From an uncultured Myxococcales bacterium (GTDB taxonomy: Bacteria > Myxococcota_A > UBA9042), in NCBI GenBank assembly GCA_903924465.1, contig CAIYBN010000008.1, positions 124,001 through 188,000 on the forward strand: DNA of 64,000 bases. The letters are read 5' to 3'. A program made the position numbers and the translations under genes. The first letter of the stretch is position 1; the number at the start of each line of letters is the position of its first letter. This document shows, in pieces, positions 1 through 9,430 of this stretch. The notes under the pieces are model-generated. The model had not been told where the DNA came from. It worked only from the letters and a program-made list of their open reading frames with translations, and did no database searches.

Positions 1-657
1 CGCGAAGGGTTGGAACTCAACCTGTCGTTGGAAGGCCATCACTGCGATACGGCGGTCGACGGCGAACAAGCGATTCTCGCGCTCGATCGATTCCCTTTTG
101 ATCTCGTGCTACTGGACGTCATGTTGCCCGGGCGCAACGGCTTTGAAGTGCTGCGGACGATTCGCGCCAGCCGGCCGGAGTTGCCGGTCCTGCTGCTGAC
201 GGCGCGTGCGGAAGAGGCGGACAAGATCCTGGGCCTGGAACTGGGCGCGGACGACTACATCGTCAAGCCGTTCGGTCTGGGGGAGCTGCGCGCGCGCATC
301 CGGGCGGCGTTGCGGCGCGCAGGCCTGCAGGCCCAGGTAGGCCAGCCGGTGCGGGCGTTTGGCGACGTCGAGGTGGATCGCGACGGCCACCGCGTGCGTC
401 GTCAGGGCGAGGATGTCCCGATGACGGCGCGGGAATTCTCGCTGCTGCTGCATTTTCTGGACAATCCGGAGCGCGTGCTGAGCCGCGAGGCGCTGCTCCG
501 TCGCGTTTGGGGGCTGGAGCACGCGACGCTGCGCACGGTGGACAATTTCGTCATGCGGCTGCGGCAAAAGCTGGAGCCTGATGCGGATGCGCCGCGCTAC
601 CTGGTGACCGTGCGCGGCGTGGGCTACCGCTTTGCGCCCAACGGTCTGGACGTCTGA
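1..657 (+). CDS. OmpR/PhoB-family response regulator (5' end cut by window edge)
   Basis: DNA-binding response regulator, probably activated by a histidine kinase encoded outside the window. The reading frame is open from the first base, and the visible protein starts REGLELNLS, which is alpha-1 of a receiver domain, so roughly 13 N-terminal residues are missing. Receiver landmarks are the phospho-acceptor Asp in LVLLDVMLPG (visible residue 39), the Thr in LLLTARA and the Lys in IVKPFG. The C-terminal half (about 120-215) is a winged-helix trans_reg_C domain ending with the typical VRGVGYRF. It converges on an HPt gene whose stop lies 4 nt away, so the two may belong to one phosphorelay; that pairing is inference. 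The family is clear, the regulon is not. Confidence 0.93.
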   Translation, partial: REGLELNLSLEGHHCDTAVDGEQAILALDRFPFDLVLLDVMLPGRNGFEVLRTIRASRPELPVLLLTARAEEADKILGLELGADDYIVKPFGLGELRARIRAALRRAGLQAQVGQPVRAFGDVEVDRDGHRVRRQGEDVPMTAREFSLLLHFLDNPERVLSREALLRRVWGLEHATLRTVDNFVMRLRQKLEPDADAPRYLVTVRGVGYRFAPNGLDV

Positions 658-661
658 CGCG

Positions 662-1033
662 TCACGGCGTCTCCACATGCGCGGCCGCCAGGCGTCGCAC
701 ACTGTCCGCCACATCCGACCAGCATTGCGCCACCGCCGCGGCCGCAGCCTGACACGCATCACGATCCTGCCAGCCATCGGCAGATTCGGCCAACTGCTCC
801 AAGGCGCTCGCGGCTTTGGCCAGATCCCGCGCACCGAGATTCGCGGCAGAAGAGTGCAGGGAATGGGCGGCACGCACGACGACGGCGCGATCTTCGGTCG
901 CCAAACCGTGCGTGACGAGCGCCATGCGCGCCGGGGCCGTGCGCGCCAAAAGAGCCGCGAGGGCTGCGATCAGCTCCGCACCGCCCTCTTCCCGCAAACG
1001 GGCCAGAACGTCACTCTGCAGTTCCGCTGTCAT
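662..1033 (-). CDS. Stand-alone HPt (histidine phosphotransfer) domain protein
   Basis: 123-residue single-domain protein. The segment AAHSLHSSAANLGA matches the HPt consensus around the phosphorylated histidine (AHxLKGxxxNxGA), giving His57 as the probable phosphoryl acceptor. The rest is Ala/Leu-rich and predicted helical, as expected for a four-helix bundle. HPt proteins pass phosphate between receiver domains. The ATG at 1033 is preferred over a GTG two codons upstream because AAGGAG sits at the right distance. It is convergent with the response regulator. It has no kinase or receiver domain of its own. Confidence 0.8.
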   Translation of the reverse strand: MTAELQSDVLARLREEGGAELIAALAALLARTAPARMALVTHGLATEDRAVVVRAAHSLHSSAANLGARDLAKAASALEQLAESADGWQDRDACQAAAAAVAQCWSDVADSVRRLAAAHVETP

Positions 1034-1237
1034 CGACACTCCTTCTGCATTTCCCTGCGGCAGTCTGCCACACGGTTCGCGGAATTGTGAAGAATCCTCA
1101 TGACGCGTAGGCTGTAACCTTGCTTGTATTGGCCACCTTACCTACCCTTGCGGGCGACACGGGGCGGTCGGACCCAGCGCAACAAACAGGTTCCCGGCCG
1201 GTTTCTGTGGACGCGGTCGCCCCACGCAGAGGTTTCG

Positions 1238-3565
1238 ATGAGAAATTCAATGAATGGCAAGCTCGTTCCTTTGCTGTGCGGCCTTCTTGCGCTGATCGCA
1301 GCGGGCTGCGGCGATGATTCCGCGGTGGCAACAGCGTCGACCCCGGATTCCGAATCGGCCGCCGACGGTGTGGCGGTGGGGACCGACGATGTGGAGGCCG
1401 CTGACGGTGTGACGCTGACGGACGGTCAAGTGGCCGATGATGCGCAGGGCGCGGACGTGCTCGTCGTGCCCGACGCGGCGACCCCAAGTGATGGCGACGC
1501 TCCGGAGGTCGCAACCGACACATCGACCGACCTCTGCGTCGACGCCAACGGCAAGGCCATCACCTGCAGCGACGGCAACAGCTGCACGACCGATAGCTGC
1601 GATCCGGCGAAAGGCTGTCAGTTCGTGGCGATCGCTGGCTGCAAAGGTGGCGTTTGCCTCAACGACGACGCGTGCAGCGCAGCGGGCCAAGTCTGCGACA
1701 TCGCCGCGCACGTCTGCGTGGACTGCACGACGACCAAGGGCTGCGGCGCGGGCACGCTGTGCAACGCCGGCACGTGTGTCGCCTTCACCGGCTGTGCGTC
1801 GGACAAGGACTGCAAGACGACCAATCAGGTTTGCGACACCGTTGCCAAGGCCTGCGTCGATTGCCTGGGCAGCGTGGACTGCGCGACCGGCCTGACTTGC
1901 GCGGCACACAAATGCGTCGCGCAGACCAAGTGCGTCTCCTCCAAGGACTGCGGGGCCGTGTGCGACAAGGCCAACGGCGTGTGCGTCGACTGTCTGGGCG
2001 ACAGCGATTGCAAGACGGCGCAGTTCTGCGGTGCGGACAAGATCTGCCACGCGGATCTGTGCAGCGCCAGTGCCTGCAGCCCGCAAGGCTTTTTTGCCTG
2101 TGTCGCCAACGGATCCGGCTTTGCCGCGCCCGTGCTGTGCGACGATGGCTCGGTGTGCACGACGGACAGCTGCGATACCATCGCCGGTTGCCAGTTCGTG
2201 CCGGAAGCCGATGGAACGACCTGTGGTGGCGATGGCTCCCTGTGCGGCGCCCTGTCCAGCTGCCAAGCAGGCAAGTGCCTGGCCATCCAATCGGCGGGAT
2301 GCGACGACGGCAATGTGTGCACCAACGACGTGTGCGACCCCAAAGCCGGCTGCATCCACACGCCGCAGGCTGGCGGCAAGTGCACCGCAAACAAGGACGG
2401 CAGCCCGTGCACCACTGGCATCGTCGCGTGCCTGGCGTCTGGCGCTTGCGGCGAATCCTCCGCGCCCGGCTGGACCTGCTGCGGCGGCAATTTCGGCGGC
2501 CCGTGTGACGCGGCGACAGCCGGTTGGACATTGTCCGGCGATGCGGCGACAGCGGCGCAGATCGGCGATACCAAGAGCGCCGACGCTGCCGCGGATTTCC
2601 TGGCCGTTGGCACGGCACCGACGGAATCCGGCAAGGACGGCTCGGCCACGCACGCGCTCGCCTCCACGGGCCAGAGCGCGGGCGTCCTGACGCTGAGCGT
2701 GCAGGTCATCAGCGAAGAATTCGCGCAGGGCTGTGGCCAGAACCAATTCCAGTCGTATCAGGATTCCCTGACGATTCAGATCGACGGCAAGACGGTGCTG
2801 ACGCTCACGATTGGCGATTTCTGTGCGAAGGCGGTGCTGGTACCGAGCAATGGCACGCTGATCAACCCGCCGCTTGGCGCCAAGGGCACGTACCCGATGG
2901 GGCTGTATGACGCCGGCGCCAATCCCACGGGCAAGACCGCGCAGCGCACGCCGTGGATCGTCATGCAGGTGCCGGTTTCTGGCCTGAATCCCAATGCGCC
3001 GATGACCGTGACGGCGACGGCCAAGTCGGTGGGCGATCAGAAGAACCGCACGCTGTATTTGGTGGACGGCTTGCAACTTCAAGCAACCGCGCAAACCGCC
3101 TGCGTGAACGGCAATTGCTGCCAGGCCTCTGCTGGCTGCGACGTCTGCACGGCCAACAAGAGCTGCGCGACGTGCCTGAATCAGGATTGCGACGGCGACG
3201 GCGTGCTGACGGCGGTCGACAACTGCCCGATCGTGAGCAACGCCGACCAGAAGAACACCGATGGCGATGCGCTCGGCGATGTGTGCGATCCGTCCAACTG
3301 CATCAAGATGACCTGCGCGGACCCGCTGCGTCAGGAATGCACCAACGGCCAAGCCGTGCCGAACTGCTGCAAGTCGACCAACGACTGCGGCGATGCCAAC
3401 GGCTGCACGACGCCGGTGTGCAGCAACGGCGGCCTGTGTTCACAAACCACGACGCCCAACTGCTGCCAGTTCAACAGCCAGTGCAACGACAACGACCCGT
3501 GCACGACGGATTCCTGCAGCAACAGCAAGTGCCAGCACCAGAATATCCCGAATTGCGGCGGCTAG
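1238..3565 (+). CDS. Large Cys-rich lipoprotein with TSP3-like calcium-binding repeat
   Basis: 775-residue predicted lipoprotein. The signal peptide ends in a lipobox (LIAAGC, Cys about 19), followed by an acidic Asp/Thr/Ala tether of about 85 residues and then many short Cys-rich modules of the CTTDSCDPAKGC / CDDGNVCTNDVC type. A mid-region without cysteine clusters (about 415-620) looks like a beta-rich adhesive domain. Near 650-690, DCDGDGVLTAVDNCP is a thrombospondin type 3-like calcium-binding repeat. The start at 1238 has AGAGG 5-8 nt upstream and gives a clean signal peptide, while upstream in-frame codons do not. Such proteins are common cell-surface components in Myxococcota-like genomes, but their function is unknown. 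Its TAG stop shares the tetranucleotide CTAG with the stop of the convergent gene. Confidence 0.85.
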   Translation: MRNSMNGKLVPLLCGLLALIAAGCGDDSAVATASTPDSESAADGVAVGTDDVEAADGVTLTDGQVADDAQGADVLVVPDAATPSDGDAPEVATDTSTDLCVDANGKAITCSDGNSCTTDSCDPAKGCQFVAIAGCKGGVCLNDDACSAAGQVCDIAAHVCVDCTTTKGCGAGTLCNAGTCVAFTGCASDKDCKTTNQVCDTVAKACVDCLGSVDCATGLTCAAHKCVAQTKCVSSKDCGAVCDKANGVCVDCLGDSDCKTAQFCGADKICHADLCSASACSPQGFFACVANGSGFAAPVLCDDGSVCTTDSCDTIAGCQFVPEADGTTCGGDGSLCGALSSCQAGKCLAIQSAGCDDGNVCTNDVCDPKAGCIHTPQAGGKCTANKDGSPCTTGIVACLASGACGESSAPGWTCCGGNFGGPCDAATAGWTLSGDAATAAQIGDTKSADAAADFLAVGTAPTESGKDGSATHALASTGQSAGVLTLSVQVISEEFAQGCGQNQFQSYQDSLTIQIDGKTVLTLTIGDFCAKAVLVPSNGTLINPPLGAKGTYPMGLYDAGANPTGKTAQRTPWIVMQVPVSGLNPNAPMTVTATAKSVGDQKNRTLYLVDGLQLQATAQTACVNGNCCQASAGCDVCTANKSCATCLNQDCDGDGVLTAVDNCPIVSNADQKNTDGDALGDVCDPSNCIKMTCADPLRQECTNGQAVPNCCKSTNDCGDANGCTTPVCSNGGLCSQTTTPNCCQFNSQCNDNDPCTTDSCSNSKCQHQNIPNCGG

Positions 3566-5067
3566 TTGCGCTGTGACGCGAGGGCGGCGAACTGCGGCAC
3601 GAATGCGCGGTGCTCGGGCGACAACCATTCAAAGTTGACCTGGCGATCGGTGACTTCCCAGAACGCACGCTCCTTCTGTTCGACCAATTCCTGCGAAATC
3701 GCTGCGATGACCTCGGTCGGCAATTCGCGCAGGTTATCGGCGACACGCTGCGCTTCTACGGTGCAGCCGCATTCCAGCAAGCCGGCGCCCAGGATGAACT
3801 TGGCCTTGACCAGTAGCATGAGCGGCTGTTGCGGATTGCCATGGCTGAACGACAGCACTTCGGTCAACAGCGCATCCGTCGCCGGGCAATGCCGCTTGGC
3901 CGCGACCAGCGTCAGCCAGCCGAGGTCAAAACCGGCAATCTGCGTGGCAAAAGCGATTCCGGCACCCGAAGCCTGCTCCGCGTAGCCGCGAAACCGCTTG
4001 CCGACGCCGCGCAACAGCTCCGGCTTGTCCGTCAATTCTGAGCCGAGTTGCCGGTATTGGTAGAACAAATCGTACAAGGCATGGACGTCCTTGCGTTTGA
4101 TCGCCTCGCGCAGGTAGTTGTGGAAGAACCGCTGCGCGATGACGAACGCCTCCATGTCGCCCCGCGCCGCCGCATGGCTGGCGACCACGCGCGTGGCGTC
4201 GCTGATGGCCGGAATCGCATCCGTCGACTTGGCCAAGGCGCTTTGGTACGCGAGATACATTTGCGTCATCACCCGCAGTTCAAACCAATTGTGCTCGTCG
4301 TTGATAATGGACAGAGCGTCCTGCGAGGCGCCGATGAAATCGCCGCGGTCCACCTGAAACCACGCGGGCGGCAGCTTGGGCTTCAGCGCGCCATATTGTT
4401 CCAGCAGGACCTTGCAGCCCCAGATCCCCTCCAGCGCGACGGAGCGATCGGCGCGGTCGATCGATTTGAGGATGATGGTGCCGGTCTGGTGCATCCGCTC
4501 GTGAACGATGGCTTGGGCGCTATCGACATCGACCTTGCCGTTCAGGGCGTCCTGGACGGCGGACAGGGTGTCACCGGTCAGGCGCGCGAGGATGGTCGAC
4601 GGGTCCAGGAACCGCACGACGTAGAAGAAATAGGGAATCAACGCGGCCCAGCCAACCATCGCACCGAAGACGGCCAGGCGCACCGACCAGATCGGCGCGA
4701 AATCGGGGCCCACCATCCACGCGGCCCACAGCACATGCGCGGCGCCGAAAGCGATGAGGCCCAGCATGATCTGGTTCGTGCGATCGCGCAGGAACATGTC
4801 GATCAGTTTGGGCGTGTGCATGTTTGCGGTCAGCGGAATCGCCAGACCGATGGTGGCAATCAGCATCGCCAGCACGTTGTTGTAGGCCCGCGCCATCGGC
4901 GAGAGGATATCCACAAGCTTGGCGTTGTTCTTCGCGGCCCACGACACCTTGTCCATGCCCGGAGCGCCGGCGTGCCACCATTCGAGCAGGAATTCGCCGA
5001 TGAAAAAGACGCTCATGGCGAGCGCCGCCCACACGAAACTGCGGATGAATCGAGCGCGTGATTCCAT
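3562..5067 (-). CDS. Multi-spanning membrane protein with large soluble C-terminus (DUF2254-like)
   Basis: 501 residues. Four hydrophobic segments lie in the first 170 residues (about 9-30, 53-75, 100-122, 128-155), the last ending in YFFYVVRFLDPSTIL, followed by a soluble region of about 330 residues. Topology and the LDPxxIL junction resemble the DUF2254 family of bacterial membrane proteins, whose function is unknown; I would not rely on that assignment without a profile search. The start at 5067 has GGGGGA 4-9 nt upstream, while the other ATG at 5079 has no ribosome-binding site. It lies downstream of the oligosaccharyltransferase-like gene on the same strand, separated by a perfect 10-bp inverted repeat (5152-5180), so cotranscription may be limited. 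Confidence 0.72.
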   Translation of the reverse strand: MESRARFIRSFVWAALAMSVFFIGEFLLEWWHAGAPGMDKVSWAAKNNAKLVDILSPMARAYNNVLAMLIATIGLAIPLTANMHTPKLIDMFLRDRTNQIMLGLIAFGAAHVLWAAWMVGPDFAPIWSVRLAVFGAMVGWAALIPYFFYVVRFLDPSTILARLTGDTLSAVQDALNGKVDVDSAQAIVHERMHQTGTIILKSIDRADRSVALEGIWGCKVLLEQYGALKPKLPPAWFQVDRGDFIGASQDALSIINDEHNWFELRVMTQMYLAYQSALAKSTDAIPAISDATRVVASHAAARGDMEAFVIAQRFFHNYLREAIKRKDVHALYDLFYQYRQLGSELTDKPELLRGVGKRFRGYAEQASGAGIAFATQIAGFDLGWLTLVAAKRHCPATDALLTEVLSFSHGNPQQPLMLLVKAKFILGAGLLECGCTVEAQRVADNLRELPTEVIAAISQELVEQKERAFWEVTDRQVNFEWLSPEHRAFVPQFAALASQRN

Positions 5068-5151
5068 CGAATCCCCCATCAAGACGAAAGACAGAATGAG
5101 CGTGCGCCGGGTGGCCGACCGGGTCAACTGGCGGGACCTGCGGATCGTCGT

Positions 5152-5180
5152 CAATTCCTTGCTGTTTCGTCAAGGAATTG
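5152..5180 (-). terminator. Perfect 10-bp hairpin at the 3' end of the STT3-like gene
   Basis: CAATTCCTTG at 5152-5161 and its exact reverse complement CAAGGAATTG at 5171-5180 enclose a 9-nt loop. The TGA stop of the STT3-like gene (5170-5172) sits on the edge of the stem. No U-tract follows, so it is either a Rho-independent terminator lacking its tail, a processing or stability hairpin, or an attenuator ahead of the DUF2254-like gene. Confidence 0.5.
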
Positions 5181-7302
5181 TCACGACTGAGCCCATCTGC
5201 ACGGCGCGCTCGGGCACCGTCAATTCGCGCAGGGTGCCGGCGATCTGGAGGCGCCAAGGCGTCCGTGCGGTCAGTTCGAACGGCATATCCTGAGTCGCAT
5301 AAGGCACGCGCAGCATGAACGTACCATCCGGCGACGCCCGACCCGCTTGTTGAAAGAGGAACGGCGGCGCACCGGGATGCTTGACCTCCAGCGCTGCGGT
5401 CACCAGCGATCCGGGAGGCGCGCGCCCAGCCAACTGCGCGCCCGCGACGTGCTCGAACAAGGCGATTTCCCGCAGCGGCCCATGCACCTGACCATGCCAG
5501 AGTCCCGGCAATTCCAGCGGCGAGACGTGGATGCGTCGCAACGTGCCGGTCGCCTCCGTGACCTCCGCACCCACCACGTGCGCGGTTCCAGCATCGACGA
5601 GCAGCCGCGTGCCCACGTACGCTTGCGCGTCCGTCAGCGTCGGCGTGGGTTGACCGATTTCGTCTGCGTTCGCCACAAGCACCGGCCACGGCGTGGCCAT
5701 GGTCCACAGCCACCGCACTTGGCGCGTTTGCAGCGTTGGTTCCGCCGCGCCGAAATTCCGTGCCAGCAACACGCGCATCGTGTCGCGCAGGGCGTCGCGC
5801 TCTTTGAGCTCGGTGAAATTGCTGGCGATAACGGGTTGCCCTGTCACATGCAGGATCTTGTGGCCGACGTCCCACGGCGCGAGCAGGCACCGCGGCCCTG
5901 CGCGCGCGGGCGTCGGCAGATGGTCGCGCATCCAGGTGAGCGTCCGCCAGACGGACTCCTCGTGGGCACTCCACTGCTCGGGGTGGAGCAGCGGCGGAAA
6001 GAGCGTCAGCGTGCCCAGCGCGGCCAGGGCCGCCAGGGTCCGCGTCCAATGCCGGGCCTGGAGCGTCAGCACGCTGGCCCACGCCAGAACATATGGAACG
6101 GCAAAGACCAGGCCGAAACGCGTTTGCAGGAAGGCGAGCGGCGCCGTGGCCGCGTAGAGCCAGAACAGCCAATGGCGGCGAATCGGCGGCAAACGCGCCA
6201 AACCCAGCGGCAGGACCGGAAACAGCACGATGGCGCCGCCCAGCACGATCAGCGGCTGTGGCAGCGGCTGGCGCCAGAAAGGTTTGCTTTCCTCAATGGT
6301 CGCGACCATGCCGGCGCGCCCGGAGAAATCGAGCAGCGCGGCAAAAGCGTGGCGCATGGCGGGATCCACAGCGGCGGCCATGGCCACGAATCCTGCGCCG
6401 ACGGCCGCGGCGACGGTCAGCGCGCGCCAACGACGGTCCGCTTTCTGACCAGCCGTCCACCACCCGCCTGTCAGGGCCGCGCAAAAGCCCGCCAGCAGCC
6501 ACAGCGTGAACCGCGACGGCGCGTGCGGCGCGACCAGACCGTGGCGAAAGTACGGCGCTTGGATGATTGCAGGCGCCGCGAGCAGCGATCCGAGCCAAAT
6601 CGCGGCCACCAGCGCACCAAGCGTCTGGTGTCGTCGCGCACCCGCCGGCAACGCGGTCGCCGCGGTCAGCACGGCCGCCGAGGTGACCACCAATTGGGCG
6701 ATCCACGCTTCGGTCATCAAGGCGTGACCCAGGGCGAGGACCACGCCGAGCAGCAACGTTTGGCGCAGTTTCGGCTCGTGCAGCACGGCATCGACGGTCC
6801 AGGCCAGCCCGGCCAACCACAGGCCCAATAGCATGTGGTGGTCGACAAAGCCGAACGCGGTGTACCAGATGTGCAGGGGCAGGAGCGCCAGCAGCAGCCC
6901 GGCGAACAGTCCGGCGAGCGTTCCCAGCCACGCCGTTGCCAGCGCCCATGTTGCCATCGCTGCCAGGACACCCGCGGCCACCGGCATCCAGGCAGCGAAT
7001 CGTTCCACATCGCGCGGAGGTGAATTCGCCGGCAGAACGACCAGCGCCAGACCCGCGGTCAGCCGCTCCACACCACCGGGCCACGGCGGCACCGTGCCGT
7101 CGGGACAACCGAGGCCGTCGTCAAAGTCGGGCACGTGAGGAAACTGCTGGTAGGTCGCGACGATGCGCCGCAGGTAGTAGTGCGAATCCGAGGAAACCGG
7201 CCGCACGCCACCGTCTGGCAACCGCAGCGCAGAAGTGCCCACCACGCGAGCCGCCAGTGCCACAGCGACGACCACGAGCAGCGCGGCCCAACGTTGCAGC
7301 AT
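5170..7302 (-). CDS. STT3/AglB/PglB-family oligosaccharyltransferase-like membrane protein
   Basis: 710 residues with about 12 hydrophobic segments up to residue 450, then a soluble domain. Known OST catalytic motifs can be placed in order: SSDSHYYLRRI with Asp39 (first external-loop Asp); GFVDHH with Asp154-His155-His156, as in archaeal AglB; ATIEESKPFW as a TIxE-type loop; and APWDVGHKI at 475-480 in the place of WWDYG. The family transfers lipid-linked glycans to Asn on exported proteins. The variant WWDYG (two of three aromatics lost, Asp and Gly kept) leaves activity uncertain. The C-terminal beta domain (about 600-710) is shared with the lipoprotein at 21113-21898. The ATG lies 3 nt beyond the stop of rnd, so translation is probably coupled. 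Alternative: a PMT-like GT-C enzyme, less likely given the DHH motif. Confidence 0.8.
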   Translation of the reverse strand: MLQRWAALLVVVAVALAARVVGTSALRLPDGGVRPVSSDSHYYLRRIVATYQQFPHVPDFDDGLGCPDGTVPPWPGGVERLTAGLALVVLPANSPPRDVERFAAWMPVAAGVLAAMATWALATAWLGTLAGLFAGLLLALLPLHIWYTAFGFVDHHMLLGLWLAGLAWTVDAVLHEPKLRQTLLLGVVLALGHALMTEAWIAQLVVTSAAVLTAATALPAGARRHQTLGALVAAIWLGSLLAAPAIIQAPYFRHGLVAPHAPSRFTLWLLAGFCAALTGGWWTAGQKADRRWRALTVAAAVGAGFVAMAAAVDPAMRHAFAALLDFSGRAGMVATIEESKPFWRQPLPQPLIVLGGAIVLFPVLPLGLARLPPIRRHWLFWLYAATAPLAFLQTRFGLVFAVPYVLAWASVLTLQARHWTRTLAALAALGTLTLFPPLLHPEQWSAHEESVWRTLTWMRDHLPTPARAGPRCLLAPWDVGHKILHVTGQPVIASNFTELKERDALRDTMRVLLARNFGAAEPTLQTRQVRWLWTMATPWPVLVANADEIGQPTPTLTDAQAYVGTRLLVDAGTAHVVGAEVTEATGTLRRIHVSPLELPGLWHGQVHGPLREIALFEHVAGAQLAGRAPPGSLVTAALEVKHPGAPPFLFQQAGRASPDGTFMLRVPYATQDMPFELTARTPWRLQIAGTLRELTVPERAVQMGSVVTIP

Positions 7303-7305
7303 CCG

Positions 7306-8496
7306 TTACTCCAGAAACCGCAGGTGCAGGGCGCCATTCTGCTGGCGCTGACAACGCACAGCCAGCTGGCCGTCGAGCAACGTCCACATCGGCTCGATCA
7401 GCAGCTCCGCGCGCCACCCCGACAGACCCAGCGCTGTCGCCAGGGCCTCGCGCGTGGTCAGCGGTTCGCGCACCGCGTTCAGCAGCGTCTCCCGCTTGAC
7501 CAGCAGCTGCGGCGCGAGGTTCTGTTTCACCGCGATGTCGTTGACCAGCAACATCATCAGCGCCGCCACCGCTTCCAGCTCCCATCCCGGCGGCGCCCGA
7601 CCTGCTGGCCGGTGATGCGGCTCGGCCAGACCGCGCGAGACGGCGTCCAGCCACCGCTGCGCATGCCGATGCACGGTTCGGTGGTTCAAGCGGCGGTCGT
7701 TGTCCAAATCCGCGCGACGCACCGGCGCGACGCGGGCCAGCGTGTGCAGCATTTCATCGGGCAGCAGGAAATGCGGCACGATGTCTTCTTCCTGGGCGAT
7801 CTGTTCGCGCTCGACCGCCAGCGCGCGCACGACCCCCGCCTCGCGGGCGTCCATTCGCCGTCCGCCCGCCACGCGCAGAAACGCCGCATCCGGGTCACGA
7901 ATATACGGTGCGGAGTCCGTCAGCATCGCGCATTCCTCAGCCACCCACTCCGCCCGGCCCAGTCGTGTCAATTCGTCCTGAAGGCGCGCATGCAACGGCA
8001 GCAGATGCGCCACATCGCCCGCGGCGTAGCCAACCATCCGCTCCGGTAGCGGCCGCTTGCTCCAGTCCGCCATTTGGTCGCCTTTGGACTGATGCACTTG
8101 AAGCAAGCTTTGCAGCAAGCCACTCAAGCCGATTTGCAGGCCGTGGCCGAGAAATGCCGCGGCGATCTGCGTGTCAAAAACCCGCTCGGGAAGCAAATTG
8201 AACTGCAACCACAGGATGCGTAGATCGTTGCGCAGCGCATGGCCGATCACGGTGAGGTCAGGGCGTCGCATCGCTTGCACGAGCGGTTTCAGGTCGATGT
8301 CTGCCAGCGGATCCACCAACCACAGGCCATCGCGGGTCGCCAGCTGCAGCAGCATCAGTCGCGGCACGTACGTGCGCTCGCTGTGAAATTCCGTATCAAA
8401 TCCGACGAGATCGGCTGTGCTCAGGGCGGCGACCAGCTCGGCCAGCTGTTCCTGGGTCGCAACGATCGGCGGGGTTTGCTGTGGCTTCGCAGGCAT
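7306..8496 (-). CDS. rnd: Ribonuclease D (DEDDy 3'-5' exoribonuclease with HRDC domain)
   Basis: 396 residues. The DEDDy exonuclease motifs are complete: Exo I FDTEF (Asp34, Glu36), Exo II HALRNDL (Asp91) and Exo III YAAGD (Tyr157, Asp161). An HRDC-type helical domain follows at about 195-290. RNase D trims the 3' ends of tRNA precursors and other stable RNAs. The start at 8496 gives a normal RNase D N-terminus. It is divergent from lexA across a 187-bp region and is followed, 3 nt after its stop, by the STT3-like gene. Confidence 0.9.
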   Translation of the reverse strand: MPAKPQQTPPIVATQEQLAELVAALSTADLVGFDTEFHSERTYVPRLMLLQLATRDGLWLVDPLADIDLKPLVQAMRRPDLTVIGHALRNDLRILWLQFNLLPERVFDTQIAAAFLGHGLQIGLSGLLQSLLQVHQSKGDQMADWSKRPLPERMVGYAAGDVAHLLPLHARLQDELTRLGRAEWVAEECAMLTDSAPYIRDPDAAFLRVAGGRRMDAREAGVVRALAVEREQIAQEEDIVPHFLLPDEMLHTLARVAPVRRADLDNDRRLNHRTVHRHAQRWLDAVSRGLAEPHHRPAGRAPPGWELEAVAALMMLLVNDIAVKQNLAPQLLVKRETLLNAVREPLTTREALATALGLSGWRAELLIEPMWTLLDGQLAVRCQRQQNGALHLRFLE

Positions 8497-8616
8497 GGTC
8501 AGTGGCCTTGGGCAGGGCAGCGTTTCTTCAGCGCCGCGCCGCGAAACTGTAGCAGGACTGGAACAAAGGGAGTAGCCGCGCGGGCGAGAATCCGTCCCAG
8601 CGACTGACGGCCATTC

Positions 8617-8645
8617 TTGACACATCCCGGATTGTGCGGTACTGA
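8617..8645 (+). promoter_or_regulatory. Putative sigma70-type promoter of lexA
   Basis: A consensus -35 TTGACA at 8617-8622 is followed after 17 nt by TACTGA at 8640-8645. It lies 39 nt before the lexA ATG, and the putative LexA operator elements overlap its -10 and start-site region, as expected for autorepression. The -10 is a weak match. Confidence 0.5.
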
Positions 8646-8670
8646 ACATTTGTGCGGTATGATTCCGCAC
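8632..8670 (+). promoter_or_regulatory. Putative LexA operator: direct repeat plus inverted repeat
   Basis: TTGTGCGGTA occurs twice, at 8632-8641 and 8650-8659, an 18-bp step. The second copy is also the left arm of the inverted repeat GTGCGG (8652-8657) / CCGCAC (8665-8670). Between them, CTGAAC at 8642-8647 reads GTTCAG on the other strand, the conserved half of the LexA box I recall for Myxococcus xanthus. Which element LexA binds cannot be decided from sequence alone. Confidence 0.4.
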
Positions 8671-8683
8671 GACGGTGGCGGCC

Positions 8684-9427
<744 letters not shown>

Positions 9428-9430
9428 CCG

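Noticed and set aside
1247-3352. Long minus-strand open frame of about 700 codons opposite the Cys-rich lipoprotein
   Set aside because: Ala/Arg-rich translation without domains, antisense to a gene with signal peptide and ordered Cys motifs; open frames of this kind are expected in high-GC DNA.
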